From Phlebotomus papatasi (lineage: Eukaryota; Arthropoda; Insecta; Diptera; Psychodidae), in the NCBI RefSeq assembly GCF_024763615.1, contig NC_077224.1:36342712-36406711 (forward strand): a DNA stretch of 64,000 nt, given 5' to 3'. Below the pieces are notes generated by a model, which saw only the letters and a list, made by a program, of their open reading frames with translations, was not told where the DNA came from and ran no database searches. Below are positions 1-12,700 of this stretch, piece by piece (positions within the stretch are counted from its first letter, which is position 1; each line of letters starts with the position of its first letter). A program made the translations under genes and the position numbers.

Positions 1-3000
1 GAGTGTATGTGCGAAAATACAAAAGAAACTTTCCGCACAAATTTCCATCTTTCCCTACCCCAGGACGCTCTGTCGCTTTTTCCTTTCTTTTGGGTGGATT
101 GGGCGAACTTTTCCCGCCACCCCGCTGGGTGGCAAAAAGTTCGTCGCTCTGTTATTCACCTGCATGGAATGCGAAGATATTGGAGGGTGGAAAAAGTTAA
201 GTTAAAGAATTCGGGCGAGGAAGCAGACAAGAAAGGGGATGAAAATTTGTGCCACCCCATCTCTCAATCATGCATGGCAAACGTCTCCGTAATTGATCAA
301 ATTTAGGGAGAATTTTCCAAATTACAAAATATACATAAATTCATCAGGCTATAAACCAATACGTGAGATATTCAATAAAAAAAAGACCAAAGTTATAAAT
401 CAATCACAAAACATGAGAAATTCATTTGAATTTTTAACTCCGCGTCCTCTTTTTTGCGAATTGTACTTCCTTGGGATCGATTTTGGTCAAGGTTGTGTCA
501 TCTCGTTGTTCTCCCGTGGCCCAGTTCTGTCACACTCCACAGCCCCAACTCTCAATTCCCGGAAACTGTCTAGATTAGAGTGCTACTGCATCTTCCCATG
601 CCACAGAATATTACAAAATAATTAGCAGAATAGGTTTTCTACTTCCTAGAACTTTTTTTCACTAAACCGGCTGTATAGATTATAATGATATAGCTTTCAA
701 CACTACAAAACATTCTATATAAATATAAAACTATTGATTTCATTAACAATTCATCTATAAATCCCAAAAAAAACATTGAAATTGCATTTAGCATGATCCC
801 ATGTTTTATGATATGTTTGAATTTCCAATAAGTTAGTTTGAATTTTAAAATAATTGTATACAAATAAGATTAACAAATCAATCCCACAATGATTGGAAAT
901 GCATTTAGAGCGTGTGTTAATGAGTATTAGGATTTTAATCACATTGTCAGCGTATTCGACATTCGCTCTTGCAATATTTGTTTATGCCAAAACGATGCAT
1001 TCCTAAAACAAGATGCACTAAAATTTTCTTGAAATGTTTACTTATAAACCGGGTGAATATTCTATTAAGCAAATTTCCTGTTTTCAAATTTATTTTTGTT
1101 TGGAAAGGTTAAAGATGTATTTTTTATTGTTAAATAAATCAAAGAAGAGTATAAATTACAAAAAAAATTTAAACCTAATATTTGTACTTTACGAAAAGTA
1201 TTATTAGAATTGTGATTAGGAATAACAGATTAAAAACGTTACCGCCCTTCAGATCTTAAATGTCACAGTCAAAACAAAGGTTCTCGCAAATTTAGGTATC
1301 CTTTTTAACCCTTTAACACCGGCGGTATATACAATGACTAATAAGAAAATTAATTTTCTCACATTGCTTTATTTAATTATTTCTCGGAGAGCTCTCTTTG
1401 AAATTTGAAAACGTGACCATAACAATTAACGAATGAGAAAAGGAAAAGACTTATATATAGTATTAATTAGGAAAATAGGGTAAAACCTGGCAGAACAACC
1501 TCCCAGAAGTTCCGATAAATTTTAATCGACACAACAAGTTGTACCTATCTACAACTTTGTTAAAGACCTTTATTCAATTTCTAAGGGAAATGTATCTATT
1601 TCACTATTTCACTAAGAGCTCCTGACCTCAATTTGAGAGTAACATTGTAATGTTCAAGTCATTCTTTTTATTTATTTTTGTTAATTTTATTGAGGATTGC
1701 TACTGAGTAATACCTCTGCATGTCCCTTTACTTTGCTGTCCAAAGATTTCACCGAATGTTAATTTTGTGTAAAAAAAATAGATTGTGAAACAAACAGAGG
1801 AGATATTAAAAAAAAAAACTATTTTCTAAAGGTTGATTTTATGACTCTTTTCAAAATTTTGAGCTAGGGTATAAACGTCCTAATTCAAAACCATTTCCAG
1901 ACGTCTTAACTTAGACAGAAGATTCAACACATTAAGTTCATATTTTTTCTGAAGAGAATTACATAAATTTGCTCCGTGACTCTTCTAGAATGTTACTGTT
2001 TAGTGAAAATTCTTTAGATATAATTTGAAAACTTCTTAAATACAAGAAAAATACACGAGCATAAAATGCTGCTATTGGAAACATATTAATCCAAATGGAG
2101 ACAAGGAAAAGTTTCTAATTGGAGACAAACGGTGTAACTGAAACTGCGACGAAAGGCTTCCAAAACCTTGTTGAGTTTGCTCCTGAGTGCAGGATTTGTT
2201 CTTATTCCTGGTCTTTTCTTCTTTCCCATCTAAAACAATAAGAAAATCTCTCCAAAAAAATCATATTTCCGGGGTTTCCTTTTGAAGCATTTGCAGACAC
2301 TTCAGACAAACCCTTTTTGTTCACGAAATAGGTAATTATTTCATTTGAAAACTTCACGTACCATTAACAATAAAGATTAGCACTTAATTTAACTAAAATT
2401 AGCCAGAAATATTATATAAATGTTAAACAAAACGAATAAACAACAATCACCTTATTGTATTTTTCATTGGAAAACATGGTCAATCGATGAAAAATTCAAT
2501 GGTGAATAGATACACTTTTCATTTTTCTCCGAAATTAACAAATTAAAATTTGTGAATATGAATGGATTTTCGCTTTATTTGGAGCAAAATTAACTAAATA
2601 ATGAAACTGTGGTATAGAAAATATATAAATATAATAATTTAGTACTGTATTTATCGTGAAAACAATGACGTTTCCATTTGGAGTAGCGAAAAATTTCCAT
2701 TTGGAGCAGGTTTTGAATTAGCTTAATTTACCCTAGATACTGAACAAGCATGAGATAATTTGTGGCATTTGGATTCGTTTAATTGATAAACAAATGAGCA
2801 ATGAAATTTGGTCAGCAAAAAATCAAATTAGAGCAGTACTCACTAAATATAGAATTTAAAAAAAATAAAAGTGAAATTTTTATGCACGTTTTGGCAACGT
2901 GAAAAAAAGAGTTCTTAATTTTACCTTAACCATCTAAGATGATAATTAGTAGGGCTAAATCGAGCTAGGGCTACATTGAAAAAGATATTTTTTTCTCATA

Positions 3001-3376
3001 TTTCTAAAGGAAGTTGAAGTTTATTTTAATGTTATTTAGATAGACAAATGATTTATGAATATAAATTAAATTATGATTAGGATCAGGTTTCTTTCAAAAT
3101 ATGCGAAAAAATATCGTTTTCAATGCAGCCCCACCTCCCCCTATATTGATTACTCATTTTTGTAATAATTTAGGTTTTGGAGTAACCAAAGTTTAAGAAT
3201 CTGGATAAATTCAATTTTTTACTTTTTCATCTGTCTTTCTGTTAACGAAATGATAATCAATTTTAAAATAAAGAACATGGTTATGAATTTGAATTGAAAA
3301 AGACAAACATGTATTGGGAATTTTTAAATTTACTTCATTTATATTTTTCGATTTTTAGACATACATATGTATAGTC
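1..3376. other. Intergenic, no gene recognised
   Basis: No open frame here resembles a known protein. Bases about 60-260 are clearly richer in G+C than their surroundings and carry a 99-codon open frame from position 7, but it has no recognisable domain. It could be an exon or UTR of a gene to the left, or upstream regulatory DNA of Ac3. The rest is A+T-rich. Bases about 2806-2865 resemble 44938-44995 (a GGTCAGCRAAAAATCAAAT core), so at least one dispersed repeat is present. Confidence 0.5.
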
Positions 3377-4131
3377 ATTCGAGGAGAGTTGGAACAGTAG
3401 TGGGAGAGATGAACCACTTCGCCTCCTGCCTACACCCTATGTACGATCTCCACCTCATTTGGTTTATTTGTACCCTTCAATATTCTAATGAAACCCCCCA
3501 AGTTACAGATTTCTACCTTTAAAATTGTACGAGAAAATTGAAATTGATTTTTTTGGAAATGGGCAAAAATTTTTATTTCGCCATAAGAATACGTGTATTT
3601 GAGGGTTGAGGAGAGATGGAACTTAATAGTTTTGGCAATATTTCCGGTGTGAATTTTGGTAAATGTTCTTCAAAATCTTTTCTAGTAAATCTTAGAAATT
3701 ATTTTCCCTGAATTTCTGGTAAGACTGACTTGATACACTCAGCGAAATTGCCATCGAAGTATATGAGCCACATAATCCACAAAATAAATAATTTATACTG
3801 AAAAAATAAAATAAACTCCAATAAATTCAATGAAATAGTATTCATGTCTAAAATCACTTCCCTCATATTCTAAATTAATAAAATAAACTAAAAAATATTT
3901 TGCTAAAATTAGGGGTGTTCCATCTCACCCTCACTTTTTTTGAGTACCTCAAAATGCAATTTTTTTAAAATCCTATTTTTTTGAAGTGACTATTTTCATC
4001 TAGGCATTTCTAATATTGATATCGTAAATTTAGACTCTTCAATGGTAAACCAGTGAGATTCGTCTTTGTCTCGCATTCAAAATATATCCGCAATATTGAA
4101 CATAAAAAAGGTGTTCCATCACTCCTCGAAT
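3377..4131. mobile_element. MITE-like element with GAGGAGAG ends
   Basis: The left end begins ATTCGAGGAGAGTTGGAACA. The reverse complement of the right end (about 4112-4131) begins ATTCGAGGAGTGATGGAACA, matching at 18 of 20 positions. Similar motifs recur inside, near 3610 (GAGGAGAGATGGAAC) and 3910 (GTTCCATCTCACCCTC). The element is about 755 bp, encodes nothing recognisable, and looks like a non-autonomous DNA transposon. Confidence 0.6.
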
Positions 4132-4250
4132 AACTGAGAACAAAAGAAAGCACCAACAATTAAGAGAAATATAGAAAATTATCAATTTGTGCAATGTTAT
4201 TTAAATATTTAGAAGGGTTAAGATGTTAAAATTATCGAGTCTGTCAATAT

Positions 4251-4443
4251 CCCGAAAGGACCAACATCTCAAATTCTTAAAAGTATCACAGATTTCCCTC
4301 ACGATTGCAGACGGACTTATTGGACACAAAAGGAAATTTTCTGTGTTTTGGGAACTTATTCCACATATTATCATCCGTATAATTTCATTCCTTTCAAGAT
4401 TTTGATCATTCGGTACTGTTTTCGGAATTTTGGTCCTTTCGGG
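4251..4443. repeat. Short inverted-repeat element, CCCGAAAGGACC arms
   Basis: CCCGAAAGGACC at 4251-4262 faces GGTCCTTTCGGG at 4432-4443, and the motif TTTCGGGATTTTGGCTTTC runs on to the right. The same AAATCCCGAAAGCC word builds the minisatellite near 18.6 kb, so the two loci belong to one repeat family. Confidence 0.5.
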
Positions 4444-5177
4444 ATTTTGGCTTTCGAAATTTTTACTGCCATCAAAGATATCCTATAGGTTATATAACTT
4501 ATTCGCACTTAAATCCGGATTTACACTTAAATTAATTTTGAATTTAGTCTTAATAGATAGGGGAACTGTGGCTAATTTCGGATACCTGGAGATATCGGAC
4601 AACACTTTTTTCTTCTCAAAGTTAATAAATATTTAATTTTCTGGTTTTAGAAGCTATACAATGACAAGGAAACAAAAGTCCCGTAAACTGGAATATTGAA
4701 CTGTTACAGAAAAACCCTTGACAGATTTCCGGAAAAGCAAAAAAAAACTTCACGAAACCTTATGTCCGTCATTGAATACAAAGCAATGTCTATTTTTTTT
4801 TTACTCAATTTTGAATATTTTAAAAATAATTTTAGAGAAAACAAAATAATAAAGTACTTTTTAGGGCTCCAAACAATACTCTTGAAAAAGATAAAATTAA
4901 AAAAAAAATGAATTTTTATGAAAAATATTATATTAGCCTTTACACACTCGGCGCAATTTTTGTAAAAAGGGTTTTTTAAGAAAATCTATTTTATCATTTG
5001 TAGGCGGACACATCAAAATTTAAAAAAAGAACAATTTTTGATGGAAATTCCTTCCATTCTGTAGGAAAGAGTAAAGACTTTGGGATTTTTATGCGATATG
5101 TCTTAAATTTTAGAACAGTTTCCTTACGTACAGTTGTACTTAATTTGCGAATAATATTAGCTCCTGTCCAAAATGCG

Positions 5178-5356
5178 TAGGGGAAACTGGAACAGCAGTA
5201 AACATGGGGTAGCATGAAACACTGATTTTTCATGAACAAGGATCTCTATAGCACTTATAAATTCAAATATGTCTCTTCTCTGAAGTCTCATATAAATGCC
5301 TAATATCTGGTGTTTACATACAACCATCTCATGTTTATTACTGCCCCAGTTCCCTA
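5178..5356. mobile_element. MITE, TAGGGGAAACTGG ends
   Basis: The left end reads TAGGGGAAACTGGAACAGCA and the right end, reverse-complemented, reads TAGGGAACTGGGGCAGTA. The interior includes a TGTTTCAT/AACACTGATTTTT region that recurs in the element at 31628-31854. It is short and non-coding, with TA at both ends. It is one of several elements in this window with TAGGGG termini. Confidence 0.55.
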
Positions 5357-5726
5357 AGTATTACACTGGCATATGTCTATTACAAACATTTTTCGGAGAC
5401 GTTTGCAAAAATTGAATTTTAATACATTTATTATCTTTAGACAATTTCTCAAAATTTGTTATTATTGGATTCTAGTATATTGAGTATATTTGTGAGCGTC
5501 GCTATAATAATTTTCTCTCGTACAAAACTATTGTTATTTAGATAACTGAGAATTATTCAAACATCTGAAAAATTTACACCATTTCTGCGCCTAAATCAGT
5601 AGGATAAAATTTGGAATTCCGAATAACTTGAAATAACGTACAAATTTATTTAGACGTTTAACTTGATAATCTAACAATAATTTAACAACTTTCTAATTCT
5701 AGAGTATTTTGGAAAGGCATTGAATA

Positions 5727-5970
5727 AATGAGCAGTAAAAAGTTAAAATTGATCAGTAACAAAAAATTTTGAAACAGTGATATTATCGTCCAAATTTTGG
5801 CAAAGGGAAAATAAAGGGTTTTTCACTCTATATGGAACTATTTTAAATGTTAAATATATAAAATAGACCCATTTTTGTAAAGATTTAAGTTTTTTACTGA
5901 CCATAATCAGATATTTTACTGCTCATTTTTAATTTTTTACTGCCCATTTTGAATTTTTTACTGCTCGTTT
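5727..5970. mobile_element. Inverted-repeat MITE, GAGCAGTAAAAAGTT ends
   Basis: GAGCAGTAAAAAGTTAAAATTGATCAGTAAC near the left end is mirrored by three tandem forms of TTTTTACTGCTC near the right end (about 5910-5970). It is non-coding and about 240 bp, and lies 0.8 kb upstream of the Ac3 start codon. Confidence 0.5.
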
Positions 5971-6736
5971 GTTTTTTGCCTTTTGGAAGTTGCCTAATGG
6001 ATTTTTTATGAAATGTTTACAGAGTTATCCGAACTTAAAATTGGTTTGTACGGAATTCAAAATTGTACCTTTTAGTTTTTATGCCTTTCAAAAAGTAATT
6101 TTTTGAAAAATGCTATTGACAGTATTTTTTAGAATGAATATTTAATAAATTTCGTATACGAAATTTTTATCAGATTATATCAGAAAAGTACAATATCTAA
6201 AAATTGACGAAAATCGACATACGCCTAAAAAAAATTGCGATATTGTTAAACCTAAATGCATTTCAGTAAATTCAATAAGATTTGAAACATGATGATCATA
6301 ATCGGAGTTAGCTTTCAGATTTAAAATCTAAACCCACCAGGATTAATAAAAGAGGATTACAAAACCTAAAATTAACCATCCGTTCCCAAAATAAATGCGG
6401 TCACTAGCGAATAATAAAATCACAGCGCATTATTTTCCATCTTAAATCAGAATGATCCACATTTGCTATCCCTAAATCAAATGAAAAAAAAAAAATCTAT
6501 TTTTAAAGAAATGACACTCTCCACGCTGTGATAAAATTATCTTCACATTCTTAATCTTGCGACGGAGAAGGACATCGAGATTTTTTTTTTGTAAAGTATT
6601 GGACACATCTCTGCGGCAGTGAGTGAAAATGGATAAGTAGTAAGTGTCACGAAGATACTAAAAAATAGATGATGAAAAGAGCATTGAGTAAAATGCTTAA
6701 GTGAGTGCAAGAAGTGGCTTTTGGATAAGTCAAACG

Positions 6737-9700
6737 ATGGAGGAAGATCATGCAAAGTCGCCAGCAAGGGCGAAAAGTCAGCAAAATATTACATCGGATA
6801 TTTTACTGCCGGACAGTGTCCTCGAGAAATTGTACCAGAATTATTCGATAAAACAGAAACGAAGTGGACTTATTTGCTTTCTTCTCACATCAATACTCTT
6901 TGATCTCTGGGCCATTGCAATACCACAGGGACAGACTTATGGAAGCTTAGGTGAAGTTTGATATTTGGTCACAAAGGGAGCATTGTATGGAATTTAACTC
7001 TACTTGCTCTTTTAACATTCAGGTTGTGTCGGTCTATTTCTCCTTTCAAATCTGATTCTCCTCGTTGTGCTGATATTTGGTGGGAAGTTTAAGGATATCG
7101 TATGGAAGGTTGCACCATACCTAGGATGGACTTTTGCCTTTCTCCAGCTTGCCCTGCATCTCATACTCAAAGACAACCTCATACCCAAGTGAGTTTCTCT
7201 AAGAAATTTGCAATTTATTCAAATTCATTCAGACATGGGTTTATATAGGAATATAGGAATTTTCTTGGAAATCTATTCAATATCTCCTAACTAATCTACC
7301 TTGATAATTCAAAGGAGTCACCAGTACCACTAAGGCAATTTCTTTGTACTTTCTCTAATGGCAAAATCAATAATCAATGAGTCTCTATCATGTTTACTCT
7401 CCTAACTCCCACACAATATCACATAGACCGTACAAGAATTTTTAATGATACTTTAAATGCAAAAGCTCATATTTCATACGATGCTTCCAGAGACTCTCTG
7501 GGATGGGTTATGCTCTTCAACTTTCTTGTCTACATCATCCTCCCGGTACCTATGAAATATCATTTGATCTTCTTCGGTATCGCCACATTCTTCATGTACA
7601 TGGGCATCATCACGGGATTGGCACAAGTGGATTCTGAGTTCTGGAGACAGGTGAGTAACCAAAAGTCATTTATTCCAATTGCTAGAATATGAATAGCATT
7701 AGCTAATAAATTTAAGATGTTAGGGGAATGTTGGCATGCTTCGCACAGAGTGAACCTTCAAATAACACAAAATATCTCTGTGTTTGCAAAGAGCTAGTTC
7801 GTCAATTCTTAGCCATAAGATAGATCTTTATTAGGCTTATGAAACGAGATGAGAAATGGTAGGGCAGCTCTTTGCAAACAAAGAGAAAATTCGCATCGTT
7901 TGAAGGTTCAATCTGTGCGAACCATGCCTATTCCCCTATAACCTCAAAGGCACTTCGCAGGGAAAACGCTCATTTAAACAATAATTTTAAATAGTTTCAA
8001 TCTAAAATTTATAGGATCAAGTTATTCATATAAGTACTTGAAGCACTTTCTAAGATTGATCCTGTTATGTTCCTGTATGTAGAGAAAGCTTTAAAACTCG
8101 TTCAACTGCATTCTGCTTGAATGAAAATTATGCAATTATGCCATAGAGACACAAAGAACAATAACGTGTGCAAAAATACACGAAATATTTTAAGTATTCA
8201 AAAAATCAAATTACGTTTTATTAGTTTTATTACTTTCCCAAAATTATATTTTTTATGTTTGTAAAATCAAAATAGGTGTCGGAAAATAATTTTAGAATTT
8301 TTATACAATACTTTATTTATTATTTATTTACAATTTTATTTAAATTTTGTATTAAATCATCAGTTTAATCAGCATTTATCCCTAAAAGCTTTCATTTCAT
8401 AAGTTTTATTGAATGAATTTTGTATGTCACGTTGCTTGTTTTGCAACATTTCACTATAATATATTCAATTAAAATGATTCACTTCCACAATATTCACACT
8501 GTCTTTAGATTAGATATCTTAAAAAGCATATGAATGTCTTATTGAGAAATATTACGTTTTTGCTTTAAATTACAAGTAAAGCAAGTGAGCTAAAGAAGTT
8601 ACGGAAAACGCTGATTAGAAAGAATTTTATATGGAAGAATATGGAATAGTATATAGAAGAATATGGAATATTAGAAGTTACGACAAATACTGATAACTTT
8701 TTATTAATTAAGCACATAATTAAACACACTCACGATAATTTTTATTTAAAACAATTTTTATTAGAATTATGAAAGTTTAATTTTATCAAATGAGTTTCAT
8801 AAACATACTATTACGCAGATTCCAAATACTCCTACTCCAAATATGTATCACAAAATCGAAAAAGGGATGGCAAAGTGTCCCAAGCTTTGCGAAATACTTG
8901 AGCTCGTGACTTAGATGCTATACCTAAAAGTACTTACGCATCATTTACTATTTACCGGTTCTCAACCGATTTAAACCGATTTGTAAATCACTGGAAAGGT
9001 CCTACAAAATAATTTTAAGAGTAATAAAATTAATTTTCGGACAAAAATTACTTATCGGTTCATAACCGGTTCATTACCGGTTCAAAGCCGATTTGAACCG
9101 ATTTATAAATCACTCAAAGCATTGCCCAAAATAACTTAGGTGGGGGAAAATGAGGGGCATGTCAACGATCCTTGGGTCGACTTATAGAGGGTGTCCCCCT
9201 TAGATCGCAAGTCGCTATCTCTAACCGTTTAGCCTCTAGAGCTGGCGACAGCCTGATGGACGGACGGACATACAGGATTTGTTGTATAATTTTTCAATGA
9301 TAATAATAATGATATATTTTTGATTTATTTATTTATTCACTTATTTATTTATGTAAAATTATAAAATAAGTATAGGGCCTTTTCGTCGGGCGACGTATCA
9401 GACAGCTAAATAAAACGTTAAAAAGAAAATTGATCAGAAAATTGCCTTTTAAGCTTACTAGAGGCTTTGAAAATTTATAAACCACTGTACTGAGATGTGT
9501 TTTATGTATTGAATATAAATCTAGAGATATTCAGATATACAATTATGGATGGGCGGTGTGGGTTGTGGTATTATTTTGGAACAAGGGGTCTTGTGGTGTA
9601 ACTGGTAAGAGCGTTCGGCCGTTGGGCAAGACCCCTGGCTCGACTGTCACTGTTGTGAGTTTGAGTTCTGCCCGATATAAAAGGCTTAAACGTCTGAAGG

Positions 9701-12700
9701 GACATTTTTAACACTTTAAAGACGAGAAGGTCAAAAATAGGGGGTTTGAAAAAATCACTTTTTCTGACTTATTAGAGCAAAACATAGCTTTAGAAGCCTA
9801 TAGGAAAAATTTCATTTTTGGGTCACCGGTGACCCAATCGTCCTTAAAGGGTTAACTGACTTATTGTAAACTGAATAATGTACAAAATGACCAGCATATG
9901 CCAGTACATCAAATGTTCAATGCAAGAAACTCTATGAAGCTTTTAGTAACTGATATAAGTCGGATTTTTGATTAATTCTTCCGGATTTACCATATAAAAA
10001 ACTTTTTAGATTTGTCATATGACATTCTCATATCGTTACAGAATCCCCCTACAGGTCTTCTTACCACTCATTTCATGAGATGAGATTATTTGAATTTTTT
10101 CGGATATACTGACTCAATTATCCTTTAGATTTTAGGTTTAGAGTAAGGACCAATTGCAAAAAACAATCTACATTCTTATTAACACTCACAGCCAGTTTTT
10201 TCTCACTTTCGATTTTTTTTGTAATTAGCGGTATTTTCTCAATTTTTAGATTTGTAACTCTTTTCTTGTAAAATTTCTATTACTTTTTTCTAAAAAGCTA
10301 ATTATCTCTGATATTACAATACATAGGTAAATAATAATAATAAACTAAATCCATAAATTTAATTTTCATTAAATTAAAAATATAAAAATCTTGATTTAAT
10401 TAAATGTTGTATTTTGTAATGAATGTGAAAATTTTAATACATTGAGGTTTATTTTATTTTTATAAATGAAATCCAATTAAACTATTTTATATTGTACTTT
10501 CCTTGAAAGAAACAAAAAAAGTGCTTTAAAATGTCTCATTTTCAATATATATTGCACTTAAAAATTGAAAATATTTTGCTACAATTTTAGTAGATAAGAG
10601 GAATATAGTTTTAAAGTAAAACTTGTCTTCCTGCAAAGTTTCTAAAAAGGTTCATGAACACGACATTTATACTTTACATCATACAAGAACTCAAGCACTT
10701 ATCAATCAATTATCTATTTATTTGATTACGTCCAGCACTCTAATTAATGAAATAATTTTTATTATATTTTGGTCTTAAAACGTTTTTTGAATGGCTAAAG
10801 AATTTGTATCTGGACAGCTCTAAATGCTTTTATTGCTTTTAAACTTTAGCCAATGAAATGGTCATAAAATATTTTAAAGCATTAATATATTTTACATAAT
10901 CAAAATAACCTTAAAACAATGATCAAAAGAATAAAATAAATATAATTGCAATAAATTTATAATTTGGAAAGTAGAAGAAGGGATTAAAAAGAGGGTTTAA
11001 AAAGTTGTTAGTATAACAACACTTTATCATTTTATGCATAATTTCAGCTTTCCTATTCTTTAAAAGAAAATAACAGAATTAAATAAAATAAATTGTTTAT
11101 TTTTAGCTATTTTACCGACTAATTTATTTCAATTAGAGTGAAAGGAACTATCACACTAGGGTAAAAGTGCTATCAAACTAGGATATTTTACAATTTAAAT
11201 TTAAATTGAACTCAGCAAATTGAGCATTAAAATTGCGAAAATCACTTGAAAATTTTCATAGCCAGGACACATTCTTGCGAGAAATTTGCTAAATTCAAAA
11301 AAGCCGCGTAGATTGCCAGTTGTTTTATTTTGTCATTTGTGATTTTGTTACATTATTAGAAAAATGAGTGAGTCCAGTGATAAGGACGAAATTTTCCTAC
11401 TTTATATAGGATACATGTTCAATAAAAATGTGTCTCAAGGTACAAGGAAGAGATTCTGGGCCAGAAAATGGATCCAAGAGAGATCTGCCCACGGATTCAT
11501 TGAAAAAATGTATGATGATATCGCAACTGGTGATTTTTTTTGGACACAACAATTTTCTTCGTATGGCTACTGAAGAATTTGGAACTACCTCACATAGTTG
11601 GACCTCATTTGCAGAGAGGAACAACGAAAATGTGGGTGCCTATATCGCCTAAGTCCAATAAGATTGGAATAATTGAGCAATTTTACCATCTTAATTTGCT
11701 GACTTGAAATTAATTTGAGCAACCACATTTATGCTATTTTAGCATATTTAAACATGTTTTGGTGGGCCAAGTATTAGTTTATATCAATAAATAAGCGAAA
11801 ATCTATTAATTCAAATGATTTTTAATGCAAAATAACGCATAGGAACAATTCATCTGAAAATTAAATTGAATTTACAAATTGAAAAAATCCTAGTGTTATA
11901 GCACGGTAAGAATTTGTCATGTCGTACCTATTGACACTTTTAGTACCATTTGAGAAAAAAATTTGAACATCTCTCTTTATAATAAAAGGTAGATTAAAGA
12001 AAAAATTTCATATTATACTTATATTAGGTGAGATTTTATTAGATAATTAAATAAATTTCAACATTTTCGCAAAAGTGTCAATAGGGGTTCCCTTCACCAT
12101 AATTTTTAAAATTTAGGATTGACCAATTTCATGTACACTTGTAACTAAAAAACACTCTACTAAAATAATATTCAGAATCTAAAATATTTGAATTAACTTC
12201 AATATATAGGTATTATCGGTATCATCTCTCAATGAAATGAACAAAGCAGAGATTTCATATGATTTTAGAATTTCATTCTTCACCTTTACCAATATTATCC
12301 TATATTTCACCAAGCCTCCAGGTCTGATGAAGCGGAAAATTAAATTAGTCATTAAATAAATTGAAAGCTCAGAGCGTTTTTGCCCTAATATATCTACACC
12401 AAAATTTATTTAAGCAATATATGCCTTATCCACGTATAATTACATGTTTGAATTTCAATTCCTAATTTTCATTATTAGCAACATTCAAAATCACTGACAT
12501 AATTAAATTAGCGTCAGAAATTGAGAAAACAAACATAAATAAATAAAGAAGAAATTTTGGATGATATAAATTTAAAATGATAAATTGAATTTAGTATCCG
12601 TAAATACTGTGTGTATAGTATATGTGATACAAATCGATATGAATGTGTTCTCGGGTGAACTCTATCAAAAACTTTATTGGCTTTAGTGAGAAGGAAGATT

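Noticed and set aside
293..625. 110-codon frame near the left edge
   Set aside because: No domain and no splice partner; composition is that of the surrounding non-coding DNA.
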